DNA of 64,000 nt from Thraustochytrium sp. TN22 (taxonomy: Eukaryota; Sar; Bigyra; Thraustochytrida; Thraustochytriidae): NCBI GenBank assembly GCA_013306675.1, contig JABLUY010000005.1, forward strand, positions 194,416-258,415. Direction: 5' to 3'. A program made the translations under genes and the position numbers. Below, in pieces: positions 9,553 through 21,300 of this stretch; within the stretch, counting starts at the first letter, position 1, and every line of letters starts with the position of its first letter. The notes under the pieces are model-generated. The model worked only from the letters and a program-made list of their open reading frames with translations, was not told the origin of the DNA and searched no databases.

Positions 9553-10800
9553 CACGGTCCTGTCAGTGAGCACGGCGTGGCCCTCACCGGCCCCGCGGGC
9601 ACGCAAGTTGATCGGGTTCTACCGTTGGTTTGGTCGCAGCCCTGAGCTCGCAGTCAGAGCGATTAGCTCTCTGTGCAATGTCGCGCACGCAGGTGGTAGC
9701 GCGAAGCTCTAAGCTACCTAGCAAGCCTGAGAGCTACTTGCTTACTTGATTGATCATTGGTAGGTTGGTGATTGGTTGATTGCTCCCAGCACCCCGGGCC
9801 CTGTGCCGAGTTTCCCGCACGCGCACGCCACGCGCCTCTCGCCGTCATTGTGAGGCGCTCAGGCTCGCGCGTGGCCTGCGCTCTTGTGCGACCGCTGGCT
9901 CAAATCAAGACCGCGCGGCGCACGGAGCGACCGCCCGAGCACGGACGCGCGCGCAGGCTCCTGCCTCGGCGCTCCTCCGCCATCACCCATCAGGTTCACG
10001 CCCCTCCGGCCTCCACATCCGCGACGCCCGGGTCCTCCGTAGCCGCCGTGGCGGCCGGCGGGAGCATGGACGGCGCTCATGCCGCCATGCCGCAGGGCGC
10101 CGCAGGGCGGCCCGGCGAGAGGCGGCGCGCCGGCCGGCCCCTGGCCGCCTAGCCGGCCGCCTGGCCCCGGCCGTTTTCCCGCAGCGCTCCGGCCGGCCAC
10201 CGCGCGGCTCCGCGCGCTGCGCTGGCCGCCTGGCCGCGCGCCGGCTCGAGTTGGGGCTTTAGCAGCTGTGCGCGCCTGCGCTGACCACCGCGACGCCGCA
10301 GGCCGACTAGCTGCGCGCCGCTGCTCTGCGCAGGACTGCCAGGACGCCCCAGAACTGCGCTGCGGCCGCTGCGCTGCGCTGCACTGGACGCGCCTGCTGG
10401 CTGGCTGGCATGGCGGCTCCGAGTCGCTCTCTCGCGTCAGCCGGCTGGCAGCCGTGGCAAGCGTCACCAAGCTTGCAAGGCGTTGCGCAGCTTGGCGTGT
10501 TCTAGGCTACTACGACGAGCGCGGATCATGTGACTGTCGCTTGGTGCGCACGTGGCAAGCGTCACCAACCTTGCAAGTCGTGTGCGCAGCATTGCGCAGC
10601 CACTGCACCCAGAGGCTCGCCTCTGGAAAGCTGGCCATCTGGGAATCGGGGTGCTCGGTTGGCTTGGTTGGCTTGCTGGGCTTGGACGCCACCAGCTGCA
10701 GATGCACAAGGTGATCCAAAGTACAACAAGATCGTCATCATTAACAACTCTCGCACGCGTGCGCGCGGCAGAGAGGGCGGTGGTAGCCAAAAGAAACGTC
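9553..10800. other. Intergenic region with direct repeats and no gene
   Basis: This is the upstream region of the vWA gene and the downstream region of Ddi1; both genes are on the minus strand. It is GC-rich, and any open frames are low-complexity Arg/Ala/Pro. A ~26 bp direct repeat (GTGGCAAGCGTCACCAA...) occurs at about 10454 and 10552, 98 bp apart. No RNA gene was recognised. Confidence 0.6.
9756..9775 (-). promoter_or_regulatory. Paired CCAAT boxes upstream of the vWA gene
   Basis: Two ATTGG pentamers on the plus strand (9756-9760 and 9771-9775) read as CCAAT on the minus strand. They lie 205-220 bp before the ATG at 9552, in a locally AT-rich patch within GC-rich DNA. CCAAT boxes bind the NF-Y complex in many eukaryotes. 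Position and pairing make a promoter role plausible but unproven. Confidence 0.35.
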
Positions 10801-11619
10801 TTAGTGCAGGCGCGCGTGCTCTGGGACGTCGGCCTCGGAGAGAAAGGGGATGAGTTCCTCGGGTTCGCCCATGTGCAGGCAGTCGTTGCGCAGGTCGATC
10901 AGGGCCTGGTGCTTCTTGAGCATGTCGAGGCCGAGGAGGAGCTCCATCTTCTGCTGGCCGTCAAGCACAGTGAAACTGCAGCCGTAAATCTGCGTGCCGA
11001 TCTTGATGGGCGCGAGGTGCACGCGGCCGATGATGACTGCCTGGCCCACGCCGACGGCGACACCCTGGAAGCGGCGGTCCACAAGACGCATGATGCCGCA
11101 GCGCTCGGCGCACTCGCGCGACATGACGGTGGTCTGCGCGCCTGAGTCCACAAAGGTCTTGACAGGCACGCCGTTGACCTCAGCGTCAATGTAGAGCATG
11201 AGCACACTGGCGAAAGACTCCGGCGACTCCTCCATGGCGCGCTCCAGGTTCTCATTGACGTTCTGCGCGGCAATCTGCTGCTCGATCAGCGCCTGCTGCT
11301 CCATGTCCTGCCTGTTGAAGCGCGGCATTGACCTCCGCAGCAGCGCGCCCAGGCCGCCGCCGCCGCCGCTACGGCGCGCGCCGGCCCTCGCGCCGGGGTC
11401 CACCACGCGCAGCGCCATGAGGTCATCGTCCGCGACACCCACATCGGTCAGCACGGCCTCGTCCGGGAGCACCTCGCCGGCGAAGCTCAGCTCCAGCTGT
11501 TCCGGCGGCACGCCCAGCTCCGCGCTCGCGACGGCCTTGAGGTCCTCCACCTGCGCGCCCGCGCCCACCTCGGCGCGCACCATGGCGTCCGAGTCCGTCA
11601 CCGCCAGCGTCACGTGCAT
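10801..11619 (-). CDS. DDI1: Ddi1-type ubiquitin-like / aspartic protease shuttle protein
   Basis: The protein has 272 residues. Residues 1-73 form a ubiquitin-like domain. A glycine-rich linker and a helical segment follow (FNRQDMEQQALIEQQIAAQN). A retropepsin-fold domain then occupies residues ~138-262, with the catalytic motif TFVDSGAQTT (Asp158) and a second-half LLLGLDMLKKHQALIDL. Ddi1 proteins are cytosolic and nuclear, and they act with the proteasome on heavily ubiquitinated substrates; in animals they activate NFE2L1. This is a normal cellular gene, not a viral one. The protein stops soon after the protease domain, so there is no C-terminal UBA domain. That is also the case in several other lineages. 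The ATG at 11619 is directly followed by the UBL first strand. Confidence 0.95.
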   Translation of the reverse strand: MHVTLAVTDSDAMVRAEVGAGAQVEDLKAVASAELGVPPEQLELSFAGEVLPDEAVLTDVGVADDDLMALRVVDPGARAGARRSGGGGGLGALLRRSMPRFNRQDMEQQALIEQQIAAQNVNENLERAMEESPESFASVLMLYIDAEVNGVPVKTFVDSGAQTTVMSRECAERCGIMRLVDRRFQGVAVGVGQAVIIGRVHLAPIKIGTQIYGCSFTVLDGQQKMELLLGLDMLKKHQALIDLRNDCLHMGEPEELIPFLSEADVPEHARLH

Positions 11620-12388
11620 CTTGCCGCGCGCCGCGGCCCTGTCGCGCCCGCGGCCTCCTGCCGAGCTCCTGCCGGCTTACACCTGCCTCGCCTCGCCTCG
11701 CCTCGCCTCGCCTCGCCTCGCTCGCTCGGGGTTTGTCTGCACGCGCTTCGTGCCGTGGTCGATCGCGCCGCGCTCGATCGAATTCGCCGCTTGCGCGCAA
11801 AAGGCCCACTTGCGCGCGCCGGGCCCACTTGCGCCGCCGACTTGCGCGGGCCAGCCGCCACTGCGGCACGCGCCGCGCCCGCCAGCGGCAAGCTGGACTC
11901 GGCCGGGTTCGACGAAGACGGGCTTTCGGCCTCGCCCGTGCAGGCGCCGAGCGAGCGAGCGAGCCTGCGCTCCGTCGGCCAGGCCTCTACCAACGGAGAG
12001 GGCTCTGGGTTCGATGGCGAGCGTGATGGAGATGGCTACAACTTAGCTCCTGAGACGCTCCTGAGCTTGGGCGCGCGCCAGGAGAGTTGCGCTGGTCGCT
12101 CGGACGGCCGGCCGCCGGAGAGTTGTGCTGCTCACGCTACTTCCTGTCGTTTGCCGACCTTCGCGAGCTTCCGATGGCTGCCGGAGAACGGCGGGACTGG
12201 TTCTTTGCCAGTTTGCACAGTTTGCAGGCCTTTGTCACCCGCATCGAAGCCACGTGTGGTGGGAGAGTGGGACCGGCGACGCCGCAGCCAGGCTTTCAAG
12301 TTCAAGCCCGTCATTCGAAGGCGTTCAAAGAAGCCCGCCATTCGAAGGCGTTCGAAGAAGCCCTTATTTACCAAAGTACAACCTGCTT
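11620..12388. other. Intergenic region with simple repeats
   Basis: This lies upstream of Ddi1 and downstream of the giant Tudor/TBCC gene. It carries a (CCTCG)n run at about 11686-11722. It also has a repeated block of about 25 bp containing CATTCGAAGGCGTTC at about 12310-12360. No gene is visible. Confidence 0.6.
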
Positions 12389-15300
12389 TTAGGAGAGAAG
12401 GACAGCGTGAAGGTCGGCGAGAGCAGCCCGCGAAGCGGCGGCCGCAGCATCGCGTGTAGCGGCGCCGGGCTTCGTGGTCGTAGCGGAGGAGAACTTGGCC
12501 CACTTGCGATCCATCATGGCATCCATGTCGGCGAGCGCAAACCCCATCTGCACTAGCTGAGACCACTTCTGAGATTGGAGCACCCAGGCTCGCCAGAGCC
12601 CGCGCCAGGGGCACTCGACCGGGCTCTTCTCATCGTGGTCGGCGTCCGTGTCCTCTTTGGTTTCGGCGCGCGGCTCGTCAACGAGCACGCCAGTGCGGCG
12701 CCAGCAACTAGCGGCGCGAGCGAGAGTGCGGCCCACACGGTCCAGGTGCTCACCCACCACCTCATCCGGAACCGGTGCGCCCTTGCCGAGAAGCAAGGCC
12801 CGAAAGGCCGCCAGCGCCGCGTCGTGGTCCGCCGCCAGCGCCACTCTGGCCTCGATGGCGGCCGCAGACGCAGACGATGCGCGCCGCGCCTCCTCTTCCT
12901 CCGCGAGCGCCGCCAGAGCGCCGCTCAGTGCCCGCGCGAAGACTTGCGCACCCGGCAGAAGAAACATATCAAAGGACGGGTTCTCCGACAGCGGCACGCG
13001 CGGGTCGCGCAGCCGCACGACCGCGGCCTGCAACAGGTTGCCGAGGTGCACGACATGCTCATCCTCGCGCCCGGCGAACGCACCGCGATCCTCGTCCTCG
13101 TTGTCCTCGTCCTCCGCCTCGTCATGAGCATCGTCGCGAAAGCGGACTCGATACACGAGCGCCCCGTCACCTGCGGCGCGCACGCAGCGCTCGCGTACCA
13201 GCGAGACAGTCGACTTGACCATGCACAAGGAGGTAACCCGGTACCACAGCGAGCCGCGGTGCCAGGTCGCGCGCAGGTCCCCGTCGGGCGGCGCATTCAT
13301 GCAGACGAGGTCGCCCACGCGCAGGCCTGCAGGCCGTGGCTCGCTGCCGCTGACAGGGGCGCCCTTGCCGTCGACTGGCACCATGGTGGCCGTCTCGAGG
13401 CCGTACTCGGCCAGGACGACCTCGTCCGTGGCTAGTGCCGGGTTCTGCAGCACAACGGGCCAGAGGCGGGCCAGACGCCGCCGCACCGCCACGGCCGCCG
13501 CGGCAGCCCCGCTCGCCTCCAGCCACCGCGCGCGCAGCTTCTCGCTCGTCTGCATTCGGCGAAACTTGCGCACCTCAGCCACCAAGAGCGCCTCGTCCTC
13601 GGCCGCAAGCCGCGCCGCGAACCAGCGCGTACCGGGGACGAACTTGCGCCACTGCTCAGCACACAGCGTGCGCACGTGGATGGCCAGCTTGTGCTGGTCG
13701 CGCAGCCTGCCCGTGAGCTGGCCACTGCCACTGCCGCTGCTGCCGCCCTTGAGCAGAATCCGCGCGAGCAGGTCCGGCAGCGCGTACGCGTAGACCACCG
13801 CGCCGTCCCGGGCCACCACGCGCTGGCACGCACACTCCAGGCGCTTCGCCTTGGCGCCAGCGCTCGCCTCGGGCCCTGCCACAGCCAGCTCGCCGCTGCC
13901 GCGTTCCAAGAGGACCGCAAGGCTCTCGGGGGCTAGCCGCCCGCCCGCCCGCGCTGCGGGTTCGCGCATCAGAAAGAGCAGCTGGCCCTCCCCAAGGGCC
14001 TGACTCCCGGCGCCTTCCGCTTCCAGCGCCAGCACGCCCTTGGCCGGCACACGCATGGTGCAGCGCACGAAGCCGAGCAGCGGCTTGGCGAGTGCCGCCT
14101 CCACGCCGCGTGCCGTCCAGTCGGACCACACGCCCAGGAGAGACCGTGGCTGCGCATGGTGCACGGCGTGCAGAGCGCGTCCGACGAGCAGCCAGCGCTC
14201 GAGGCCATCGCCACCCAGGCAGTGCGTTGCGAAGTCGAGCGCGCCCACGGCCTGCTCCACGCGCTGCTCCACCTTGACCGCATCCTCCCACGCGAGGAAT
14301 TCACGCTTTGACTGCGCAGCGCGCCGCGCTTCGGCCGCCTCCTGTGCGGCCAGCTGCGCGTCCACCTGCTTGAGCTCCGCTTCAGCCGCCTGGACGTTCT
14401 TCCACGGGTTCTGGAGGTCCTGCACGCGCGCGGCGTGTACCACCTGGGACGGCGGGCCCCTGGACGTCAGCGCGTGCATCAGCGGTCCGCCCGCCGGGAG
14501 CGACTCGCGCTGGCCGTGCTCGCCGCCCACGTACCGCAGGGGCAGCGCCCGGTCCGGCGCGAGCGCCGCGGCGACGCTCGATGGCGCCCCCGCCGGCCTC
14601 GGGAAGGGGGTCCTGCGCTCCCCGCCCGGCCCGCCCGCCTCGCGCAGCTGCCGCACAGCGTCGCCCGTTGCCACCTGCGTGCGCTGCTTGAGGTCCTTCC
14701 ATTGCGCGAAGTCGCGCGCCGCCTGCGCTTTGTGCTCCGCGGCGCGCTGCGCCGCCTCGGCGTTCTTCGCGTCCTGGTCCTCGCGTGCCCACGCCCGCAG
14801 CATCTGCAGCGCCGCCGCGGACGTCACCGGCACCTCGGGCTCGTCCTTCTCCTGGACCTGCCGGTCCTCCTCGTACTCCTGTTCCTCCTCCACGCGCCGC
14901 AGGAGCCGCGCCCACTCGTCGCGGCAGACCTTCTTGTACAGCGCATTCTGTAAGCGCACCTCGGGCGCCAGCGGCACGTCCGGCACGATGTGCGCGCGCG
15001 CAAAGTCGCCGCTCTGCTCGCGCCGCGACGACTTGAGCACGCGCCGCTCGCAGTGCCGGTGTGTAAAGCACAGGCCGTCGAACTCCACATCCTCCTCCTC
15101 CGAGCCGGCGCCCGCGTTCACGCAGCTTGCCGGGTCCAGGATGTGCAGCTTGCGCGCAAGCGCCGCGCTCACGCGCGTCGCGTGCAGCTCCTTGTTGCTC
15201 GCGATGGTCCAGTCGACCCAAGCACGCTCCAGCGGCGCCAGCGCCTGGCCGCGATGCATGGCGCCCGCCTCGCATCCCAGCTTGGCGCCCTCCAGCTGCA

Positions 15301-18300
15301 CGCGGGCTAGCGCCAGCCCCACGCGCCGCCACGCGCTGTCCTCGTGTGCGCGCGACCGGAAACGCAAGGGCTTGAGCCGCAGTTCCGACACCTTTTGCGC
15401 CCACTGCGGCGTGCTCACCTCCGCCGGTGAAGGCGCGCGCACCACCTTGTCCGTCCGCTCCGATGCGTAGCCCTCGTAGAGCGCCAGCACCAGCTTCGTC
15501 GCACGCTCCACGTCCCCCTTGTACGCCGCGATACGTTGGCCCAGATCGCTACCCTCGCCGCCGCTGCCGCCGCCACCGCCACCGCGCCGTGTCCCAAGAC
15601 CGCCTGCCACCTGCTGGCGCCGGTCGCGTTCCAGCGCCAGGGCGAAGTCTGCACGCTGTTTGCGCGCCGCCTCCAGCTCCTCCATCGCCTCCGCCAGCGC
15701 AGCGGACTCCACGCGGTCCGCCGCTGTCGTCGCCGCCGCCGAGACCGCTGCATTTTCTGCACCCCGCGTCCCGCCGCGTCCCGCCGCGCCCCTGCCCCGG
15801 ACGGAGCGCCGCCGCCCTGAGCCAGCATTCCACCCGCGTTCCAGCTCCTTCTCGCGCGCAAGCTTCTCCATCTGCCGCGCATGGGCCGCCGCCGCACGCA
15901 TGTCCTGCTGCAGCGCAACGCGCGACTCCTGAATCTCCGCTCGGATCGCCTCGATCTCCTCGTACTGCGCCACCTGCTCGCGCGTTGCGCCGCCCGTCTG
16001 CAGCGCCATCGCCACCGAGGCCCGACGCGAGGACGATGACGACAGCGCGTCCGCCGGTCCGGGCGCCCAGGCCTCCTCGGTGGGCATTTCCAGCAGCCGT
16101 TGCTGCAGCCGCTCCATCGCCTCGTGGTGCTGCCGCATCAGCTGCTGTTGGAACTCGCGCTGCTGCCCAATCTCCTGCTGCAGCGTCTGCACAAGCTCCT
16201 CCTGCCGGGCCTGCGACCGAGATGCCGCTACGGCGCGCGACTGTCGCCGCCGCTCCTCTAGGATTCGCGTCTCCTGCGCCTTGCGCTCCTTGCGCATGCG
16301 CAGCTGGTCCGTACGCTGTTCCTCGCGCAGCTTCGCCAGCTCCTGCCGCAGAAGCTGCAGCGCCGACTGAGACGGCGCGCTCTGGGCAGCTCGAGCTGCG
16401 CGCCGCGCACGCGGTGACGCTGCGACGCGGCCCACCAGCACGTGCACTTGCGACCAGTGCACGGTGCTGTCCACCTCTCCATTCTCAAAGGCTACCTCTA
16501 CCGTCTCGTCGCTGTTCACCGCCACAACCGTGCCTTTGGCGAGTGCCGTGAGATCCACCGTCTCCGCCTCCACGTCGCGGTTCACCAGCACCGAATCAGC
16601 CTGCGCGGCCTCCTCCAGAGATCGCGCCTCGCGAAGGGTCAGCGCCCCAGCACTAGGGCGCTTCGTCTGCGTCGTCGTCAAGTGCGGGCCGCTTGCACCG
16701 CGTTTTGACCTTTTGCTGCTGCGGCGGTCTCCCGAGAGATCTTCCAACGTCACAGCCGCGTGGACGACGCTGCTCCCCTTCTTCTTCTTCTTCTTCTTCT
16801 TCTTCTCCTCCTCCTCCACCCCCACCCCCACCTCCTCCTCCTCCTCCTCCTCCTCCTCGTCCTCCTCATTCATTCTCAGCTCGAACCCGGCCTCCGCGGT
16901 TTGCACTGAGTCTGCGTCAACCTTGGTCGATGTGGAGTCCACCTCGGGCATTGCAACCTGCATAAACTCGAGCTGGCAGTCCTGCTCCACATCACCATCG
17001 TCATACGCAACGAAGAAGGTGCCGTCGTCGTTGACATTCATGATGCGACCAGTGTACAGGTCCTCTTCTGCAGGCGTCTGTGTGCTTCGATTAAAGTTCA
17101 CGCGCACCATGGAGCCCGTCTGCAGAAGCGAATTTTCCACATCCTTGGCCCAAACATACCTGGTGGATTCCGTGGGCAGCACAGACGTTTCGAGTTGTTT
17201 GGACGACGCAGGCGTTTCAAGCCGCTCGGATGGTTTGCACGCAGGTAGTTCGCTCGCCAGGGGCTCGATCTTTTCAGCTGGCGACTCGGGCTTTTCGGGG
17301 GCCGGCGGCTTGTCGGCTGCTGGCGGCGCTTCCACGGGCGTCTCCGAATTTTTCGCAGGAGGCTTTGCGGCTGGTTCAGGCTTCTCCATAAACTTCTGCG
17401 CTTCATCCACGGCAACCTTGATAAAGTCGGCCTTGCAGTCCTTCTCAATATCCCCATCATCGTAGGCGATGGCAAAGGTGCCGTCAGCGTTGACCGCGTC
17501 AATCTTGCCAAGGTAAAAGTCTGCGGCGCGAGGACGACTCGACTCTCGGTTGAAGTTGACGTTGACGCGAGCGCCGGCACGCAGAATGCCGGCGGGTGCC
17601 TCCTTGGCCCATACGAACGCGGGTTCTGGCTGCGGCGCGCCAGCCGCTGCGCCTTCTTCCGTGAACTGGCCCTGGTGCGTTGCGCCGCCGTCGGATTCGG
17701 TGATTGCAACAGCGTCCGGTGCGACCGGGTTGACGCACCCGCCAGGCCCTGCGATGCCATCGTGAGTCCAGGTTGAGACCAGCTGGCCACCCTGAGCCTC
17801 TTCAAGACGGTAGTGCGGGTCCGGAACGCCGTAGCCGTCGCACCCGTTCTTGTTGAAGTCGAAGATAAGCCTCCAGTGGTTATCGCGCGGGTCCAGCTTA
17901 GCCTTGGCAAAGTGCTCGCCCAGGCCCGCGTATGCGCCGTTGAAAGGGCGAAAGACCAAATCGGTGCTCGTCTCAATAACCGGGTCCACATTTGAGAAGA
18001 GATTGAACGTGCAGTTGCGGCAGTCGCGCAGGCGCAGCTGCCGGCAGGCGATGGTGAATTCAGTGTCCGAACAGTCGCGCACAAAGACGGAGCTCTCGCA
18101 CGGCCCGATGAAGACCTTGCTCCGCGTTACCTTGTCCACCTGCACCTGTGTGGACCAGCACAGCACACGCACGGTGCAATCGTCGAGGGTGTGCAGGTCA
18201 AACGGCTGGCCCTCGACTGACCCGGGCGTCTTGAGGAGCGACTCGTGGTCACCCTGGACGTTCTTGAAGCAAAAGTACGTCTCGTACATGTATTGCTTGT

Positions 18301-21300
18301 AAGCCCCGCGGTCCGCAAATGTCTTGCCGTCGGGCGCCATAAAGGCAGCTTTCTGACCGGCGGCGTCGGTCTTGCGAGTCACGATGGAAACGATGGCCTC
18401 CTTGGGCACGGAGTTGACCGCCTCGCCATCGTCGAAGATGACCTTAAAAGACCCGTCTTTGGCGTTGCGGCGCTTCACCGTGCCGCGGTACGGCTGCTTC
18501 CAGGTCGCCAGCTGCGCCATGACGACGTCGCCCGGCGCCGGCTCGACGGAGGCGTCTGTGGAGTCGAGTTTGGGCTCGGATCTTGTCGTGGACGATGCCG
18601 GCTTGGACGTCGACTCCGACGCGGCGCACTCCTGCTCGTCGTTCAGAAAGGCCAGTAGATCCTCATCGTTGGCCACGTCCCCGGCGCGTCGTGGACTCAG
18701 CTCATCCACCAGATCCTCCGGTGAGACGGACTGCACGATTTCCCCATCGTCAAATTCCACGTGCAGACTTCCATCCGCGTTTACAGCGCGAATCGTCCCC
18801 GAGTAGGCCTCCTTCCACTCCTTGAGGCGCGCCCGCACGCGCTCACCAGGGACCAGACGCGCCTCTTCGCTGGGCAGGACCTCCACAATCTCGGCGCGCG
18901 TGACGCGGCTCTGCACCTCGCCATCATCGAAAACTACGCGAAATGTAGCGTCTGCGTTCACTGCAGCAACCGTGCCTGCATAGGCCTGCTTCCAGCTCTC
19001 AAGGCGGGCCATAACACGCCGGCCGAGTTGAGGAGAGCCATCTGCGCCAGAACGCGGCGAGCCGCTTGCACATGAACCAGGCGAGGGGTTCGTACCTTCC
19101 TCTGTAGGCGGCTCCTCACTCTTGATCTCTTCCGGTGAGACGCGCCCCTGCACCTCGCCGTCGTCAAAGACAACCTTGTACGTGCCGTCTCCATTGCCGG
19201 CCTCGATGACTCCGGCGTAGGCCTGCTTCCAGCCCTTGAGCTTGGCCGTAATGCGCGTGCCTGGCAGCAGAGTAGCAGCTTCACTGGCCCGGTCAACGCA
19301 TGCCTCTGCGTCGCACACCTCCTCCACCATGGCTGGCTCGACCTCTTCCTGCACCTCGCCGTCTTCGAAGACAACTCGGTATGTGCCTTTCGGGTTGATG
19401 CTGTCGATGACACCGGCGTAGGCCTTCTTCCAGCCCTTGAGCTTGGCCTTGACACGCGTACCTGGCTGCAAAGAAGCATCGCGACTCGCCTGCTTGGCGC
19501 CCGGCTCTGATGTACCGACCTCCTCAATCTCGTTGGACTCGACCTTTTCCTGCACCTCGCCGTCGTCGAAGACCACCTTGTATGTGCCGTCCGGGTTTGC
19601 CTTTTCAACCACACCGGGATACGCCTGCTTCCAGCCATTCAGCTTGGCTTTGACACGCGTGCCCGGCTGCAGAGAAGCATCGTCACTCGCCTGCTCAGCG
19701 CTTGCCTCTGCGTCGCTGATCTCCTCGATCATGGTTGGCTCGACCTCTTCGTGCACCTCGCCGTCGTCGAAGACCACCTTGTATGTGCCGTCCGGGTTTG
19801 CCTTTTCAACCACACCGGGATACGCCTGCTTCCAGCCATTCAGCTTGGCTTTGACACGCGCGCCCGGCTGCAGAGAAGCATCGCCACTCGCCTGCTCAGC
19901 GCTTGCCTCTGCGTCGCTGATCTCCTCGATCATGGTTGGCTCGACCTCTTCGTGCACCTCGCCGTCGTCGAAGACCACCTTGTATGTGCCGTCCGGGTTT
20001 GCCTTTTCAACCACACCGGGATACGCCTGCTTCCAGCCACTGAGCTTGGCCTTGACACGCGTGCCCGGCTGCAGAGAAGCATCGCCACTCGCCTGCTCAG
20101 CGCTTGACATTGTTTCGCCGACCTCCTCAATCTCGCCAGACCCCACCCTTTCCTGCACCTCGCCGTCGTCGAAAATCACCTTGTATGTGCCATCTGGATT
20201 GACCTCCTCAAGCACACCGGAGTAAGCCTGCTTCCAACCCTCAAGCTTGGCCTTGACACGCGTGCCTGGCTGCAGCAGAGCATCGGCATCTTTGCTGCCG
20301 TCGGGCTGGGCCTCCAGGACCGTGCAGATCTCATCCGCCTGCACATCATCAATCACCTCACCGTCGTCAAAGGTCACCTCGTAGACCTGACTGGGCTCCA
20401 CGATGCGCGTGACCTTGCCCCCGTAGGCCTTTTTCCAACCCGCGACCTTGGCCTCCACGCGCATGCCCACATCGATGGCTGGTCGACGGCTAGCGGCAAC
20501 GGGCCGCGGCGAAGGAGACTTGCCCGCGACGGGCTTTGGCTCTGAAAGTATCTCAGTAGGCAAAACTGAGTCGACGATCTCGCCGTCGTCGAAGCGAACT
20601 TTAAGCGAGCCGTCGGCGTTGGTGGCTACAACGACGCCCTCGTACGCCTGCTTCCAGCCGGTGATCTGTGCCTTGACGCGGTCCCCACGCGCAAAGCGAG
20701 CACTCTTGGCCTCCACCTCCAGGAGCTCAATGTCCGCTGCAGCAACGCGTGGTTGTATCTCGCCATCGTCGAAGTGAACCTCGTACTCATCACCTCGACG
20801 CTTGGCAATCTTGCCGGTGTAGGCTTCCTTCCAGCCCGGGATCTTGGCGCGCACGCGCTGACCGACGTCGAAGGTGGCGGCTGGCCGTGCCGCAGCGCTG
20901 GCTAGGACCTCCACGATCTCGCTGCGCTGCACGTCGTCGATCACCTCGCCGTCGTCGAACTTGACCTCGAAGACCTTGTCGGCCTCAACGACACGTGCGA
21001 CGATACCCGCGTAGGGCTTTTTCCAGCCTGCCACGCGTGCAAGGACGCGCGCGCCTGCGTCGACACGCTCGCCAGCCGCGCGCTTGGGCGGCACGTCCTC
21101 GTCCCCGTCCCCGTCCTCATCGGAGGCCGGCGCCGAGCCGAGGACTTCGAGCACCTCCTCAAAGCGGACCTCGTCCACGACCTCTCCGTCATCAAAGACG
21201 ACGCGACAGGTCTCTGCGTCCTTGTCCACGCTGTCTACGCGGCCTTCGTAGCCCTGCTTCCAGCCTTTGATCTTCGCTACGACTTTGTCCTGCGGGCGCG

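Noticed and set aside
10801-11619. Retroviral protease reading of the DSGAQTT motif
   Set aside because: The ubiquitin-like domain and overall layout identify the cellular gene Ddi1. No other viral domains or terminal repeats are nearby.
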